64,000 nucleotides of DNA from CAVPOO01 sp963707015 (GTDB taxonomy: Bacteria > Pseudomonadota > Gammaproteobacteria > Thiohalobacterales > Thiohalobacteraceae): NCBI GenBank assembly GCA_963707015.1, contig CAVPOO010000010.1, positions 1-64,000 on the forward strand, read 5' to 3'. The position numbers and the translations under genes were made by a program. Shown here in pieces: positions 37,963 to 46,946 of the stretch (positions are counted from its first letter, which is position 1; each line of letters starts with the position of its first letter). The notes below the pieces were generated by a model, which did no database searches, had not been told where the DNA came from, and saw only the letters and a program-made list of their open reading frames with translations.

Positions 37963-39642
37963 ATGATCGACCTGCGCCTGACCGAATCCCGACCACCCCC
38001 GTCCGACAAAGCGGGTCCCCCCGGACCCGATCGAGTTCTGGACGTGAGTGATAAGCGCGCGGCCAGCACGCCACGTGCCCCGCGGCAACGTCTGTTCACC
38101 TGGCTCACCGGACTGGCCATGCTGCTGGTTGCGCTCATGGTCGCTCAGATCGGCTCGCTGTTTACGGCATCAGCTGAACACCCTGGTCTCAGTATCCTGA
38201 CGCTGCTGCTCGCGGCAACCGGGATCGGCATGGTCGCCGTGATCAGCCGCATCGCGGCCAAGGATTTTTTTCAACCGCTCAGTGACATGCGGCGCTGGGC
38301 AAAAGAGATCTGCAATGGACGCCTGTCCGCGCGTGTCTCCAACCTTACCCGCGGGACATTCAAGGAACTTGCCGACGACCTGAATCGGATCAGTGATGCC
38401 TATCAGGCATTAGCCGTTGACATGGAATCACAGGTCCAGAAACAGATGGAACATGTCAGACACAAGGCCCGTTCGCTGGAGATTCTCTATGATGTTGCCG
38501 CGAGTATAAACAGCTCGCGTGACCTGGATGATCTGCTTACGCGCTTCCTGCATACCCTGAAGCAGATCGTCCACGCACGCGCTGCCACTGTTCGACTCCT
38601 CACGCAGGATGATCAGATGCGACTCGTCGCCAGCACCGGGCTAAGCGATGAAGTCGTCCAGCGCGAGCAGTTGATATCGGCACAGCGCTGCATGTGCGGA
38701 CAGGCCATGATCGATGGCAAAGTGCATACCGTCAGTGAGATGCAGGGCTGCGGCCAGGTCATAGGCACCGATTTCTTTGCCGATGAAGACACCGAGATGA
38801 TTGCCGTCCCCCTCCAGTACCGCGGCCGGACCCTGGGTGTCTACAATCTCTTTATCTCTGCGGAACAGGCCGCGGAATGGGACGAAGATCGTGACCTGCT
38901 CATCAGCATCGGCCGCCACCTCGGCATGGCCATTGAAAAGGCTGAGGTGGACGAAGAGGCCAACCGGCTCTCGATCATGGAAGAGCGTACCCGCATTGCA
39001 CATGAGCTGCATGATTCTCTGGCACAAACGCTTGCCAGTCTGCGTTTTCAGGTGCGCGTGCTCGACGAGACGCTCCATCTCGGGGACGAATCCGCCTTGT
39101 GGCAGGAACTCGAAGGTATTGAAAACAGCCTGGATGAGGCCTATATGGAATTGCGTGGTCTCATTGATCATTTTCGCGCCCCGATTGACCGGCGTGGCCT
39201 CGTGCCTGCGATTGAAAAACTGGTGGATCGTTTTCGTCGTGAATCGGACATCCAGATTTTCCTGCAGAAGGAATGGGATGCCCCCAGTCTGTCCGACGAC
39301 AAGGAAATCGAGGTCATCCGCATCGTGCAGGAGGCGCTCGCCAATGTACGCAAACACAGCCAGGCACATGCGGTGCGCGTGCTGTTGCGTGGCAGCGAGC
39401 GGACAGGCACCTATGGTGTGCTGATCGAAGATGATGGAACCGGTTTGTCCGGCGATCGTCCCAGCGGTGCGCCGGGCGAACATGTGGGGCTGTCGATTAT
39501 GGAAGAGCGAGCCAGGCGCCTTGGCGGGGAGATCCGTATCGAGAGTGAACCGGGGGAAGGTACCCGGGTCCAGTTGAGTTTCCGTACGCCACCGGAATCG
39601 CCCATGATTGACATAGCACGACACAGCCAGATATCCCCATGA
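37963..39642 (+). CDS. NarX-like sensor histidine kinase
   Basis: This 559-residue membrane kinase, presumed to sense a redox or sulfur signal, is of undetermined specificity. Two hydrophobic segments lie near residues 45-65 and 73-95, with only a very short periplasmic loop. A HAMP-like linker follows, then a GAF domain containing QRCMCGQAMIDG and MQGCGQVIG cysteine motifs near residues 245 and 262. The HisKA_3 motif HELHDSLAQTL (His350) and an ATPase domain (EALANVRKHSQ; EDDGTGL) complete it. ATG 37963 is preferred to 37810. Its stop overlaps the regulator gene. Confidence 0.88.
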   Translation: MIDLRLTESRPPPSDKAGPPGPDRVLDVSDKRAASTPRAPRQRLFTWLTGLAMLLVALMVAQIGSLFTASAEHPGLSILTLLLAATGIGMVAVISRIAAKDFFQPLSDMRRWAKEICNGRLSARVSNLTRGTFKELADDLNRISDAYQALAVDMESQVQKQMEHVRHKARSLEILYDVAASINSSRDLDDLLTRFLHTLKQIVHARAATVRLLTQDDQMRLVASTGLSDEVVQREQLISAQRCMCGQAMIDGKVHTVSEMQGCGQVIGTDFFADEDTEMIAVPLQYRGRTLGVYNLFISAEQAAEWDEDRDLLISIGRHLGMAIEKAEVDEEANRLSIMEERTRIAHELHDSLAQTLASLRFQVRVLDETLHLGDESALWQELEGIENSLDEAYMELRGLIDHFRAPIDRRGLVPAIEKLVDRFRRESDIQIFLQKEWDAPSLSDDKEIEVIRIVQEALANVRKHSQAHAVRVLLRGSERTGTYGVLIEDDGTGLSGDRPSGAPGEHVGLSIMEERARRLGGEIRIESEPGEGTRVQLSFRTPPESPMIDIARHSQISP

Positions 39643-40313
39643 GTCTCAAGATTATCCTGATTGATGATCACACCCTGTTCCGGGTCGGCCTGCAGGGCCT
39701 GCTTGAACACCGTGGCATAGAAGTCGTGGCGGCTGTCGGCAGCGGCGAGGAGGGCCTGGCACTGGCTGAGGATCTCAGACCCGACGTCATCCTCCTCGAT
39801 ATGCGTATGCCCGGACTGGATGGACTGGGGGTTCTCAGGCAACTTCGCCAAAGTGGGCTCGCGATGCCCATTGCCATGCTCACCACGAGCAGTAATGAGC
39901 ATGACCTGGTCGATGCGCTCCGCAGCGGCGCCCAGGGTTACCTTATCAAGGACATGGAACCCGACGACCTGGTCGTGGCGCTGCGGGATATTGTGGCCGG
40001 GAAAACCGTTGTCGCTCCCGATCTTGCACCGGTATTGGCCAGGGTTGTCCAGGGTGAAAACATACCCGCACAGGAGACAAGCCCTTTTTCGGAGCTGACC
40101 CCGCGCGAAAGCGAAATCCTCAGCCTGCTGGCCGAAGGTCAAAGCAACAAGGCTATCGCCCGCAATCTGGGGATTTCCGACGGCACGGTGAAACTCCATG
40201 TCAAGGCGATCCTTCGAAAGCTGGGCGTGCATTCACGCGTTGAGGCAGCGGTCATCGCGGTAGAACACGGATTACGTGCCAGCCGGGAGGCTTCAACGGA
40301 CCAGGTGGAATAA
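39639..40313 (+). CDS. NarL/LuxR-family response regulator
   Basis: This 224-residue regulator is the partner of the adjacent kinase; the genes overlap as ATGA. The receiver has Asp54 in ILLDMRMPGLDG and a conserved Lys in GYLIKDMEPDD. The LuxR-type HTH reads LTPRESEILSLLAEGQSNKA followed by SDGTVKLHVKAILRKLGV. Its target is unknown; the adjacent dsr operon is a possibility but no direct binding-site evidence was found. Confidence 0.93.
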   Translation: MSLKIILIDDHTLFRVGLQGLLEHRGIEVVAAVGSGEEGLALAEDLRPDVILLDMRMPGLDGLGVLRQLRQSGLAMPIAMLTTSSNEHDLVDALRSGAQGYLIKDMEPDDLVVALRDIVAGKTVVAPDLAPVLARVVQGENIPAQETSPFSELTPRESEILSLLAEGQSNKAIARNLGISDGTVKLHVKAILRKLGVHSRVEAAVIAVEHGLRASREASTDQVE

Positions 40314-40360
40314 CACCGACCACCCCCGCACCCGGGCCAGCGCCAGAGCGATCACCCCAG

Positions 40361-40828
40361 ATGAAGCGTTTCTCCCAGATCATTGCCGAGACGCTTCCCC
40401 TGATCAGGGAGCTGTTCCCCTGGGACGTGGAATCGCTCATGGAAACAGAACCGGAACTCCTGTTGCTGGATGTGCGCGAACGCAATGAGTTCGAAACGCT
40501 ACACATCCGGAGTTCGCTGAACATCCCGCGAGGCATACTCGAGACTGCCTGCGAATACGGATACGAAGAGACCGAGCCGCAACTGGCAAGCGCGCGCGAG
40601 AGAGAGATTGTAGTCATCTGCCGGTCGGGAAACCGCAGCGCGCTGGCAGCGCTCAGCATGCAGGTGCTGGGCTATCAGAAAGTCAGTTCGCTGAAGACCG
40701 GGCTCAAGGGCTGGGCAGATGCAGAACTGCCGTTAATCGATGGCGGCGGCAATCCGGTATCCGTCGACGACGCCGAAGACTATTTCATTCCCCGGCTCTC
40801 ACCCGAGCAACTCCCGCCGAAAGACTGA
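40361..40828 (+). CDS. Rhodanese-domain sulfurtransferase
   Basis: This 155-residue single-domain rhodanese has the active-site loop VICRSGNRSALAA with Cys87 and the N-terminal motif LLLDVRERNEFETLHI. Such proteins carry persulfide sulfur. It lies 47 bp downstream of the response regulator gene on the same strand, close to the dsr genes, and may supply sulfur to them. A C-terminal acidic extension (DDAEDYFIPRLSPEQ) goes beyond the usual fold. Confidence 0.9.
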   Translation: MKRFSQIIAETLPLIRELFPWDVESLMETEPELLLLDVRERNEFETLHIRSSLNIPRGILETACEYGYEETEPQLASAREREIVVICRSGNRSALAALSMQVLGYQKVSSLKTGLKGWADAELPLIDGGGNPVSVDDAEDYFIPRLSPEQLPPKD

Positions 40829-40878
40829 GCGTGGCTCAACCAGCATAATGCCCGCTCATATCCCGCCGCGAGCTTGTC

Positions 40879-41211
40879 TCAGAGGTAATGTTTGCGATGC
40901 TTACGTCGCGTCCCCGCGCGCTGTACGACGACGCCCTTGACGACGTGCAGACCCGAGATCTCAACTGTTTCGTAGCTCGCCTTCATCGGCTTCAGGTAAT
41001 AACGGTCCTCCTGAATCAGGAGCTGCCTGAAGACATACTCGTCGTCGTGCATGGCGACAACGAACGCGCCGTTCTGAATCACACCGGCGGGATCAACCAC
41101 GATGATACAGCCGTGGTCGAACTCGGGCGACATACTGTCGCCAAGCACCTGGAGCGCGAAAAGTTCGTCGGCTCCACACCCGCCGCCACTGTCTATGTTG
41201 AGCTCTGCCAT
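40879..41211 (-). CDS. S24/LexA-fold protein lacking the catalytic lysine
   Basis: This 110-residue protein has only the C-terminal fold of LexA/UmuD-type peptidases, with no DNA-binding domain. The serine motif LGDSMSPEFDHGCIIVVD (Ser26) is kept. In the aligned lysine position the sequence reads DDEYVFRQLL, so arginine (Arg62) replaces lysine and self-cleavage activity is doubtful. A basic tail TRRKHRKHYL ends the protein. It lies 65 bp downstream of cysG on the same strand and converges with the rhodanese gene. Confidence 0.78.
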   Translation of the reverse strand: MAELNIDSGGGCGADELFALQVLGDSMSPEFDHGCIIVVDPAGVIQNGAFVVAMHDDEYVFRQLLIQEDRYYLKPMKASYETVEISGLHVVKGVVVQRAGTRRKHRKHYL

Positions 41212-41276
41212 AGTGAAATCAAGGTGTCCGCGTCGGCGCGCTCAATAGACCTGCGCCTGCAGCGCACCATCTGACA

Positions 41277-42725
41277 TCAGGGCTGCGCCCTTCTTGCATC
41301 ATCCTCAGACTCGTTGACAAAGTCCGAGTCCATCACGTGTTCCTGAGGCCGATACCAATCGAGCTTCTCACGTAAGGCGATCACCTCACCAATGATAGTC
41401 AGGGTTGGCGCATGAACCTCGCTGCCAGCGACAATCTCAGGCAGGGTTGCGACCGTACCGATCAGCACCCTCTGGTTACGTGTCGTGCCCTGCTCCACCA
41501 GGGCGGCCGGCATCTCCGGGGCCATACCATGGGCGATCAACTGTTCGCATATCACAGAGATTCCCGTCAGCCCCATATAGAATACAACCGTCTGCCGCGG
41601 CTGCACGAGCTGTTTCCAGTTCAACGCCAGGGTGCCGTCCTTGAGATGACCCGTCACAAAGGTGCAGGACTGCGCGTAGTCGCGATGGGTCAGCGGAATG
41701 CCGGCATAGGCTGCACAACCTGAAGCAGCAGTAATTCCGGGCACGACCTGGAAGGCTATACCTTCCTGGGCCAGAGTTTCAATCTCCTCACCCCCCCTGC
41801 CAAATATGAAGGGGTCCCCCCCTTTCAGACGCAGAACGCGTTTTCCCTGGCGTGCCAGATCGACCAGCAGTTGATTGATCTGCTCCTGCGGTACCGCATG
41901 TTTATTTCGTTCCTTGCCGACATAGATGCGCTCGGCATCGCGCCGAACCAGATCCAGGGCGGGGGCCGACACCAGGCGATCGTAGACAACGACGTCGGCC
42001 TGCTGCATCAGGCGCAGCGCACGGAATGTCAACAGGTCCGGATCCCCGGGCCCCGCACCCACCAGGTAGACCTCGCCAACGGCGCGGGAAAACGAACCGG
42101 CCTCGATCGCAGCCTCCAGGTATCGACGCGCCTCTTCGTCCCGGCCGGCAAAGATCATCTCCGTCATCGGTCCTTCCAGCACCGCTTCCCAGAACCGCAT
42201 GCGGGACCGCCCGTCCGGCAGTCGCACCTTTACACGCGCCCGATAGGCTTCGATCATCGATGCAAGGCGGCCATAAGCCGAGGGAATGAGCGTTTCCAGG
42301 CGGCTGCGTAACTGGCGCGCCAGAACCGGTGACGTACCACCGGTGGAAACGGCGATCAGGAGCGGGGAACGGTCCAGAATTGATGGCAGAATAAACGTGC
42401 ACAAGGCCGGACTATCCACGACATTAACCGGAACGTTGTTCTGATTGCTGAGCTCCCACACCTGTCGGTTGACAGTCTCGTCGTTGGTCGCCGCGATAAC
42501 CAGGCGGACTCCGTCAAGATCTTCCGCCCTGAACGGTCGTCGCACTAACTCGATTTGACCCGCCGCAGCCAGATCCTCAAACTCGGCAATTACCTCTGGC
42601 GCAACAAGCCGTACCCGCGCACCGGCGCGTCGCAGGAGTGCTACCTTTCGCGAGGCGACGCTCCCGCCGCCCACGACCAGACAGGGCTCATCCTTTACAG
42701 CGAAAAATACGGGTAGAAACTGCAT
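41277..42725 (-). CDS. cysG: Sirohaem synthase (uroporphyrinogen-III methyltransferase, precorrin-2 dehydrogenase, ferrochelatase)
   Basis: This 482-residue fused enzyme makes sirohaem, the cofactor of DsrAB. The N-terminal dehydrogenase/chelatase has LVVGGGSVASRKVALLRRAG and LIAVSTGGTSPVLAR. The C-terminal methyltransferase has VYLVGAGPGDPDLLTFRALR and LRLKGGDPFIFGRGGEE. The ATG at 42725 gives a typical start (MQFLPVFFAVKDEPCLVVGG). It is divergent from an AT-rich region and likely co-transcribed with the S24-like gene. Its position near dsr fits the high sirohaem demand. Confidence 0.97.
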   Translation of the reverse strand: MQFLPVFFAVKDEPCLVVGGGSVASRKVALLRRAGARVRLVAPEVIAEFEDLAAAGQIELVRRPFRAEDLDGVRLVIAATNDETVNRQVWELSNQNNVPVNVVDSPALCTFILPSILDRSPLLIAVSTGGTSPVLARQLRSRLETLIPSAYGRLASMIEAYRARVKVRLPDGRSRMRFWEAVLEGPMTEMIFAGRDEEARRYLEAAIEAGSFSRAVGEVYLVGAGPGDPDLLTFRALRLMQQADVVVYDRLVSAPALDLVRRDAERIYVGKERNKHAVPQEQINQLLVDLARQGKRVLRLKGGDPFIFGRGGEEIETLAQEGIAFQVVPGITAASGCAAYAGIPLTHRDYAQSCTFVTGHLKDGTLALNWKQLVQPRQTVVFYMGLTGISVICEQLIAHGMAPEMPAALVEQGTTRNQRVLIGTVATLPEIVAGSEVHAPTLTIIGEVIALREKLDWYRPQEHVMDSDFVNESEDDARRAQP

Positions 42726-42961
42726 GTCAACGTGGGACCTTTAGGGAGGGCTTACTTCAACATAAGGCGATGCTGATGAGAATACCCTATCCGTGGTACA
42801 AGGATATAAAATATTACATTAATTACAACGTATATCTATATGTTTTTATTATATATCACGGAAGATCCATGCACACGACAGTTCAGTGCGATAAGCAGGC
42901 GGCCACGACCGGCCGACGATGCTGGCGCGGCAAAACAGACAGTACTTTGTCGTTGGGTAGC

Positions 42962-43618
42962 TCAGGGAAATGCGGCTGATACGTTCCCGAAGAGGTGGAA
43001 CCGGTCACCCTGCGATGTGTCGAGCAACCCCCGGTCGACCACGCCCAGACCAAATCCGACGCGCCCGAGTCGCCTTTGAGCGCCAATACTCAGACTCGAG
43101 GAAGCCGGGAGTCTGCGATCTGAGGTGTAATCGGAATGACCCATGCGCAAAGACACGCTCAGGTCGTCATCAATGGCGTGCGTCCAGCCGGCCTCGATCC
43201 GCCCCCTGGGTCCATCCAGTGAATCGCCATTGGTGTACCAGACGCCCCCGTCGAGTTCGCTGTATGAGACGCCAAAAAAGTACGCGTTGTGTCCGCTATC
43301 GAGCGCCTGACCGCCACGGTACTGGTACACGCCAGCGTCAACACTCAATCCCATGCCCATCGGCTGTGACAGCATGAATGAAGAAGCCTGTTGGCCTGAT
43401 GGCCATTGGGGTGCGAGAAGATTCTGGCCGGCTCCGGGCGGGCTGATCCTCAAGTCCCAATCCCCCAGATAGATTCGCCCGGAATGGTGCGATATCCGCA
43501 CTCCATCTGTGCCCGGTCCATCGGCCCACCCCGGAATGGTCCCGCTGCCAAGCAGCAGACCAACGACTATAGCCGCTGCCGGCGCCTGTCTGTTACGCGA
43601 CGTGGAGCCAAAGTTCAC
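42962..43618 (-). CDS. Putative exported outer-membrane beta-barrel protein
   Basis: About 218 residues from a GTG at 43618 with a strong GGGAGGGGG site; ATGs at 43693 and 43666 in frame lack one. The signal peptide (AAAIVVGLLLGSGTIPGWAD) is clear. The body is Gly/Ser-rich with alternating aromatic residues (NAYFFGVSYSELDGGVWYTN; VSLRMGHSDYTSDRR) and ends ...FHLFGNVSAAFP, near the aromatic terminus of many barrels. I do not recognise the family. An AT-rich stretch (42775-42855) lies between its stop and the cysG start. Confidence 0.6.
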   Translation of the reverse strand: MNFGSTSRNRQAPAAAIVVGLLLGSGTIPGWADGPGTDGVRISHHSGRIYLGDWDLRISPPGAGQNLLAPQWPSGQQASSFMLSQPMGMGLSVDAGVYQYRGGQALDSGHNAYFFGVSYSELDGGVWYTNGDSLDGPRGRIEAGWTHAIDDDLSVSLRMGHSDYTSDRRLPASSSLSIGAQRRLGRVGFGLGVVDRGLLDTSQGDRFHLFGNVSAAFP

Positions 43619-44188
43619 GCTACCCCCTCCCTTTCTTCCCCAATGCCAGTTGGCCTGCCCGAGCATATCTCTTTCTAGCACAGGGCGACTCAAAATAAAA
43701 CCCGCTAAATCACAATAATTCCAATATTATCCGAGCATTTCCTGAGATTATATCGAAGAGCCTTGGCTGCCTTGCCGCAAGCCATCACCCGTGCTGCAGT
43801 AGTCGCATTTCCAGCTGCCTGGACCACGCGTCCCATCGTCGGAAATGGCGATGGGGCTATCGTACGCGACAGGCGGAAAGGGTCCCGCGAACATTTCACA
43901 TTTTTCGCGGGCCATGGACGACGACACGCCAGGCCCGCCAAGGCCTCGCCGGCAACCGGTATCATGTGGGCAAACGGGAGGGGAGACGGCTGCATAGCCC
44001 TCACCGGGTCTTCAAACACAGGTTTTCCTTCGACAACAGCCAGTTCCTTGCGCTGTTGCGCGCGAACACGCCGAATCAGGGGATTGGATGTGCAGCGGAC
44101 AGAGCATTCTCGTACCGGGACAGGGTATTACACCTGCCAGGCGTCGGGAGCACCCGCCGCGCGCATGACCCCGCGGCCCCGGGCAGCG
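43619..44188. other. Intergenic region without a supported gene
   Basis: About 570 bp. Frames on the plus strand (for example 43763-44230) have no ribosome site, odd composition and no recognised sequence. An AT-rich promoter-like patch lies at 43690-43750, upstream of the minus-strand exported protein gene. I see no clear terminator or repeat. Confidence 0.4.
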
Positions 44189-44959
44189 CTATCCGTCTAT
44201 ACAGCCGATCGGTTCGGGCAAGCCGGCTAAGCGCGAGCCCTGGCGGGCGGGGCCTCTGGGAAACAGGCGGTAAAGGTAATCGCGACTGGCCTTGCGCTCA
44301 CCAAGCTCCACGCGCAGATGTTTGATGAGGATTTTGACCATCGGGGTGATCCCGAACTCAAAATAGAAACCGCGTAAGAAGTAGATCACTTCCCAATGCT
44401 CATCGGTCAGCACAACTCCCTCCTGACCGGCCATGTGTGCTGCCAGACGCTCACTCCAGTCCGCGGGTTCAAGGAGATTGCCCGTCGGCGTGAGAGGATA
44501 CAGCCTGCCTTCAAAGACCACCCTGTTCTCGGTGCCGGCAGGGCGAGGATCGCTGCCTTCCACCTCGGCTGACTCGCCCAGCACCTCCGGCAGCGGCAAT
44601 CCCGCTATCTTGGTGCCCTGAGTCATCACCCCCTCAGGAAACAAGCGGCGAAGTACTGCGTCATCAAGTTGCCAGCCGACAGGACGTTCCTTCAGGCTGC
44701 GTTTCAACAGTTTCAGTGTGGGACATACGTTGAATTCCAGATAATAGTCGCGCATGGCATCGATAATCAGCCAATGCGTTTCATTCAACGTCAGACCATC
44801 ACGACAGGCAAGCGCCTGTGCCACCTCACGACTCCAGTCGAGGATGTCGGCCAGGCGGCCATCTTTGCGCAGTGGGATGTGTGTGCTCTCCGACTCGAGA
44901 ACGGTCTCTTCGTCGTTTCTGAATTGGGTGAATGCTTCAAGCTCTAAGGACTGGGACAC
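44189..44959 (-). CDS. Tandem fusion of two DsrC/TusE-type domains with only one arm cysteine
   Basis: About 256 residues carry two DsrC folds in a row. The GTG start at 44959 (after AGGGGGAGGTTCT) is preferred; upstream reading to 45124 adds unsupported residues. Domain 1 (about 25-120) has LNETHWLIIDAMRDYYLEF and a cysteine-free arm QGTKIAGLPLPEVLG. Domain 2 (about 150-256) has LTDEHWEVIYFLRGFYFEFG and ends RLAGLPEPIGCIDG: CysA is kept three residues from the end, while CysB is replaced by Ser. A single arm Cys is TusE-like, so this reads as an RspA-like plus TusE-like fusion. Function is unknown. Confidence 0.88.
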   Translation of the reverse strand: MSQSLELEAFTQFRNDEETVLESESTHIPLRKDGRLADILDWSREVAQALACRDGLTLNETHWLIIDAMRDYYLEFNVCPTLKLLKRSLKERPVGWQLDDAVLRRLFPEGVMTQGTKIAGLPLPEVLGESAEVEGSDPRPAGTENRVVFEGRLYPLTPTGNLLEPADWSERLAAHMAGQEGVVLTDEHWEVIYFLRGFYFEFGITPMVKILIKHLRVELGERKASRDYLYRLFPRGPARQGSRLAGLPEPIGCIDG

Positions 44960-45122
44960 AGAACCTCCCCCTACCCTGCTGACCCGATATAAAACCGCAA
45001 AATTTGTCCTTGTTAGCGGTCTCCGAAAAGGGGAACTTAAGCCGCCCGCGAGGCAAACGGCACGACAGGAGCCGCTGCCGACTGGTATCCTTGGCTGAGG
45101 GAACGTCGCCTCAACACCTTGC

Positions 45123-45980
45123 ATGCAAGCTGACCCACACTACCCAAACAAGCCGATCCGGCCAGGCTCTGATCTTTACTACGCGTTGCTTTTCATACCC
45201 GGGGAAAAGCGGGATGCGTGTAACGCCGTTCACGCGCTGTGCACCGAGATCAGTAGCGTTATCGATGAATGCAGTGACGCTGGCATTGCCCGCCTCAAGC
45301 TGCAGTGGTGGCGCGATGAAATCCACCGCACATACGCGGACTACCCCCAGCACCCCGCCACCCGCGCGCTACACGCCTGGCTTTCCCGCTACAACCTTCC
45401 CGAGGAGTACCTGCAGGAGTTGATCGACGGCAGTCTGATGGATCTCGATCGGCTTGACTATCCTGAATTCAGCGAGCTGGCGCTGTATTGTCATCGCGTC
45501 GCCGGAAGCACACAGTTGATGGTCGCCGAAATACTCGGCTATGACCATCACCGAACGCCTCGCTACGCCAGCGACCTGGGCATAGCACTCAAGCTGATGG
45601 ATCTCATCTGCAATCTGCACCACGCCGTGCAGCATGGCCGCAACTACTTGCCCCGCGATGAAATGAGGGAATTTAACGTGGATAGACAAACCCTGCTCAG
45701 ACGCGATGAAAGCGCGGCATTGCGTCAGTTGCTTGCCTCTCAGGCAAACCGCGCACGTGACTTTGCCCGACGCGCGATCAGCCGTCTGGCCGATGCAGAT
45801 CGTGCCCGTCAGACCCCGGGCCTGATTCTGGCCGCCATCGCCGAGTCCCGACTCGATGAAATCGAAAGCGACGGGTTCCAGGTACTCAGTCGCAAGACAG
45901 ATCTGACCCCGCTGCGCAAATTATGGATTGCGTGGCAAACGGCCCGAAGCGCCAGACGCGCCGGCGCCTCTGACGTATAA
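45123..45980 (+). CDS. Squalene/phytoene synthase-family protein with a damaged second aspartate motif
   Basis: This 285-residue protein is related to HpnD/HpnC-type synthases. The first metal-binding motif is present as SSVIDECSDAG near residue 45, with QWWRDEIHRTYADYP after it. The second motif, normally an NILRD-VxED-type block before RxYLP, reads LICNLHHAVQHGRNYLP and so has lost its aspartates. Catalysis as a prenyl-diphosphate condensing enzyme is therefore doubtful. No clear ribosome site precedes ATG 45123. It is 31 bp upstream of yciK, consistent with one unit. Confidence 0.8.
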   Translation: MQADPHYPNKPIRPGSDLYYALLFIPGEKRDACNAVHALCTEISSVIDECSDAGIARLKLQWWRDEIHRTYADYPQHPATRALHAWLSRYNLPEEYLQELIDGSLMDLDRLDYPEFSELALYCHRVAGSTQLMVAEILGYDHHRTPRYASDLGIALKLMDLICNLHHAVQHGRNYLPRDEMREFNVDRQTLLRRDESAALRQLLASQANRARDFARRAISRLADADRARQTPGLILAAIAESRLDEIESDGFQVLSRKTDLTPLRKLWIAWQTARSARRAGASDV

Positions 45981-46011
45981 TCACGCCTCTGTCCCGACGC
46001 GCCTGATAGTC

Positions 46012-46752
46012 ATGAAAAACTGGCAGCCTCGACCTGACCTTTTAAACGAACGCCTGATCCTGGTTACCGGTGCCGGCGACGGCATTGGACGGGCTGCAGC
46101 CGTTAGCTTCGCCGCTCACGGAGCGACGGTGATACTCCTCGGCCGCACGATTGGCAAGCTTAAGGACGTCTACGACGAGATCGAGAAAGCGAAATACCCA
46201 CAGCCGGCGATCTACCCCATGAATCTCGAAGGTGCGACACCCCGCGATTACGAAGAACTCGCTCTCACCGTGGAACGAGAGTTTGGCCGCCTGGACGGAT
46301 TGCTTCACAACGCGGCGATGCTGGGCACACTGACACCCATCGCGCATTATGACGTCGAGCTCTGGTATCAGGTGATGCAAACCAACCTGAACGCGCCCTT
46401 TCTGCTGACGCAGGCGTGCCTTGGGCTGCTGATGTCTGCGCCTGACGCGTCAATCGTGATGACATCCGACCAGGTAGGGCGCGAGGGTCGCGCCTATTGG
46501 GGTGCCTATGGTATCGCCAAGGCTGGACTCGAGAACTTCATGCAGATCCTGGCGGACGAACTGGAAACCAACACCAAGGTACGTGTGAACAGCGTGGACC
46601 CCGGTCCAGTGCGCACCCGCCTGCGATTACAGGCATATCCCGCCGAAGACCCGGCCAGCCTGGCACGGCCCGAAGACGTGCTCAAGCCCTTGCTCTACCT
46701 CATGGGACCGGACAGCCGCGGCGTCACCGGACAACAGTTCACGGCACAGTGA
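46012..46752 (+). CDS. yciK: Short-chain dehydrogenase/reductase, YciK type
   Basis: This NAD(P)-dependent oxidoreductase has 246 residues and a poorly defined substrate. The cofactor motif VTGAGDGIGRAAAVSFA starts near residue 19, NAA is present in LLHNAAMLGTL, and the catalytic YxxxK is in YGIAKAGLENFM. The ATG at 46012 (MKNWQPRPDLLNERLILVTG) is the natural YciK start; in-frame codons upstream belong to the previous gene's end region. A dispersed repeat copy lies 40 bp downstream. Confidence 0.93.
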   Translation: MKNWQPRPDLLNERLILVTGAGDGIGRAAAVSFAAHGATVILLGRTIGKLKDVYDEIEKAKYPQPAIYPMNLEGATPRDYEELALTVEREFGRLDGLLHNAAMLGTLTPIAHYDVELWYQVMQTNLNAPFLLTQACLGLLMSAPDASIVMTSDQVGREGRAYWGAYGIAKAGLENFMQILADELETNTKVRVNSVDPGPVRTRLRLQAYPAEDPASLARPEDVLKPLLYLMGPDSRGVTGQQFTAQ

Positions 46753-46792
46753 ACGAAGCGCCAGGATCCGCTAGCCCGCATTTCTTTAATCT

Positions 46793-46934
46793 GATAATGA
46801 CGAATGTTATGGCCACGGAATCCACGGAAAAACATGGAAAAATTCTAATGGGTGCGGGCTTTTTCCGTGGATTCCGTGGCTATGAATAAAAATACTGGCG
46901 CTCGGCCTGATCTGTCAGCATCCGTCATTATCAC
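46793..46934 (-). repeat. Dispersed repeat family, copy 2
   Basis: Inverted relative to copies 1 and 3. Read on the minus strand it carries GACGGATGCTGACAG, GAGCGCCAGTATTTTTAT, ATAGCCACGGAATCCACGGA and a far end of GGCCATAACATTCGTCATTA. The two ends are mirror-like (ATAATGACG at both outer edges), as in a MITE. It sits between yciK and the double-thioredoxin gene. Confidence 0.9.
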
Positions 46935-46946
46935 GTTGAAAGCGCA

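Noticed and set aside
43763..44230. A 155-residue plus-strand gene
   Set aside because: No ribosome site, unusual residue composition, and it overlaps the end of the tandem DsrC gene.
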